In this document: piece after piece, positions 63,606 through 64,000 of the stretch | Numbering within the stretch: position 1 is the stretch's first letter | Layout of the letters: every line of letters begins with the position of its first letter | Assembly (NCBI GenBank): GCA_964020155.1 | Contig: OZ026557.1 | Location: 2,294,501-2,358,500 of the forward strand | DNA length: 64,000 nucleotides | From: Chondrilla cf. caribensis | Lineage: Eukaryota > Porifera > Demospongiae > Chondrillida > Chondrillidae | Reading direction: 5' to 3' | Position numbers and translations under genes: made by a program | The notes under the pieces: generated by a model | Databases searched by the model: none | What the model was told of the DNA's origin: nothing | What the model saw: the letters and a program-made list of their open reading frames with translations, nothing else

Positions 63606-63924
63606 ATTACACATTATACATTGATGTCCTATGCATATCATACGTATCTGGGTGTCGTGTACGTGCATACAGTACCTAGGGGTATTATGATCTAAAATAC
63701 ATTTATATGTAAATATGTGGGATTGTGCTCCACATACGGGGGTGTTATGTGTGCATTCATCATGTATACATCTGTGTGTAGTTCAAAGTGCAATGACCGG
63801 TAGGATTACCAGACTGTTTGTCCTGCTTGTAGTTGTGTAGACAACCTCCTCCGCTGTAATAGGTGGTCATGTGTATCCTGCATACTACATCTACAGCTGT
63901 ATAGCTTTAAAATTCAATTTATTA

Positions 63925-63925
<1 letters not shown>

Positions 63926-63990
<65 letters not shown>

Positions 63991-63992
63991 TG
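63926..63992. repeat. (TG)n microsatellite at the right edge
   Basis: About 33 TG units with one break (GTGGTGTG), ending in TGTTTGTTTG at the window edge. Confidence 0.95.
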
Positions 63993-64000
63993 TTTGTTTG

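Noticed and set aside
61956..63695. Long ORFs of 159 to 385 codons on both strands
   Set aside because: They follow from a 27-bp unit without stops in several frames; no start context, no domain, and all frames cannot be coding at once.

Overview
The window is animal nuclear DNA. It has many short exons with canonical GT/AG borders, AT-rich introns, dozens of small non-autonomous transposons, minisatellites and long CA/TG runs. The gene content (tandem adhesion-type GPCRs with large SRCR ectodomains, a metazoan-type PTPMT1 phosphatase, a retrotransposon with a C-terminal restriction-like endonuclease) fits a marine invertebrate, most plausibly a sponge. The species is not shown by the sequence; this is inference.

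The left two thirds hold two tandem paralogous genes on the minus strand, about 25.6 kb apart from start codon to start codon. Gene B (40120 down to 20634) is complete. I can assemble 41 exons with matching splice phases whose lengths sum to 7197 nt, that is 2398 codons plus stop. The order is signal peptide, nine in-frame SRCR domains (a tenth SRCR exon is out of phase), Ig-like domain, hormone-receptor-like Cys module, two consecutive [helical/beta linker, CRCP Cys-rich exon, TSP3-like DTDGDG exon, hormone-receptor-like module] units, GAIN domain, GPS with an HLT cleavage site, seven transmembrane helices and a Ser/Asp/Glu-rich cytoplasmic tail. Gene A (14484 down to 615) has the same exon order with eleven SRCR exons. 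It runs off the left edge within the GAIN domain, so its GPS and 7TM part should lie within about 5 kb beyond position 1. Both genes have a TATA-like box about 60 bases before the start codon. They look like surface receptors that join a multi-SRCR recognition ectodomain to a class B2 (adhesion) 7TM signalling unit.

Between the two genes (14.5-20.6 kb) there is a 1.5-kb tandem duplication and several inverted-repeat transposons, with no gene recognised. Upstream of gene B, at 40.9-43.9 kb, lies a 5'-truncated but otherwise open non-LTR retrotransposon (885 codons) with a Tudor/SH3-like insertion inside its reverse transcriptase.

On the right, a four-exon plus-strand gene (48385-56333) encodes a PTPMT1-type dual-specificity phosphatase of 188 residues. 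Its introns are filled with MITEs, a tRNA-derived SINE and an antisense LINE remnant. From 57.6 kb to the end the sequence is mostly satellite: a 28-bp minisatellite carrying a nested 491-bp inverted-repeat element duplicated with its host array, a 27-bp minisatellite of about 63 units, and a TG microsatellite at the edge.
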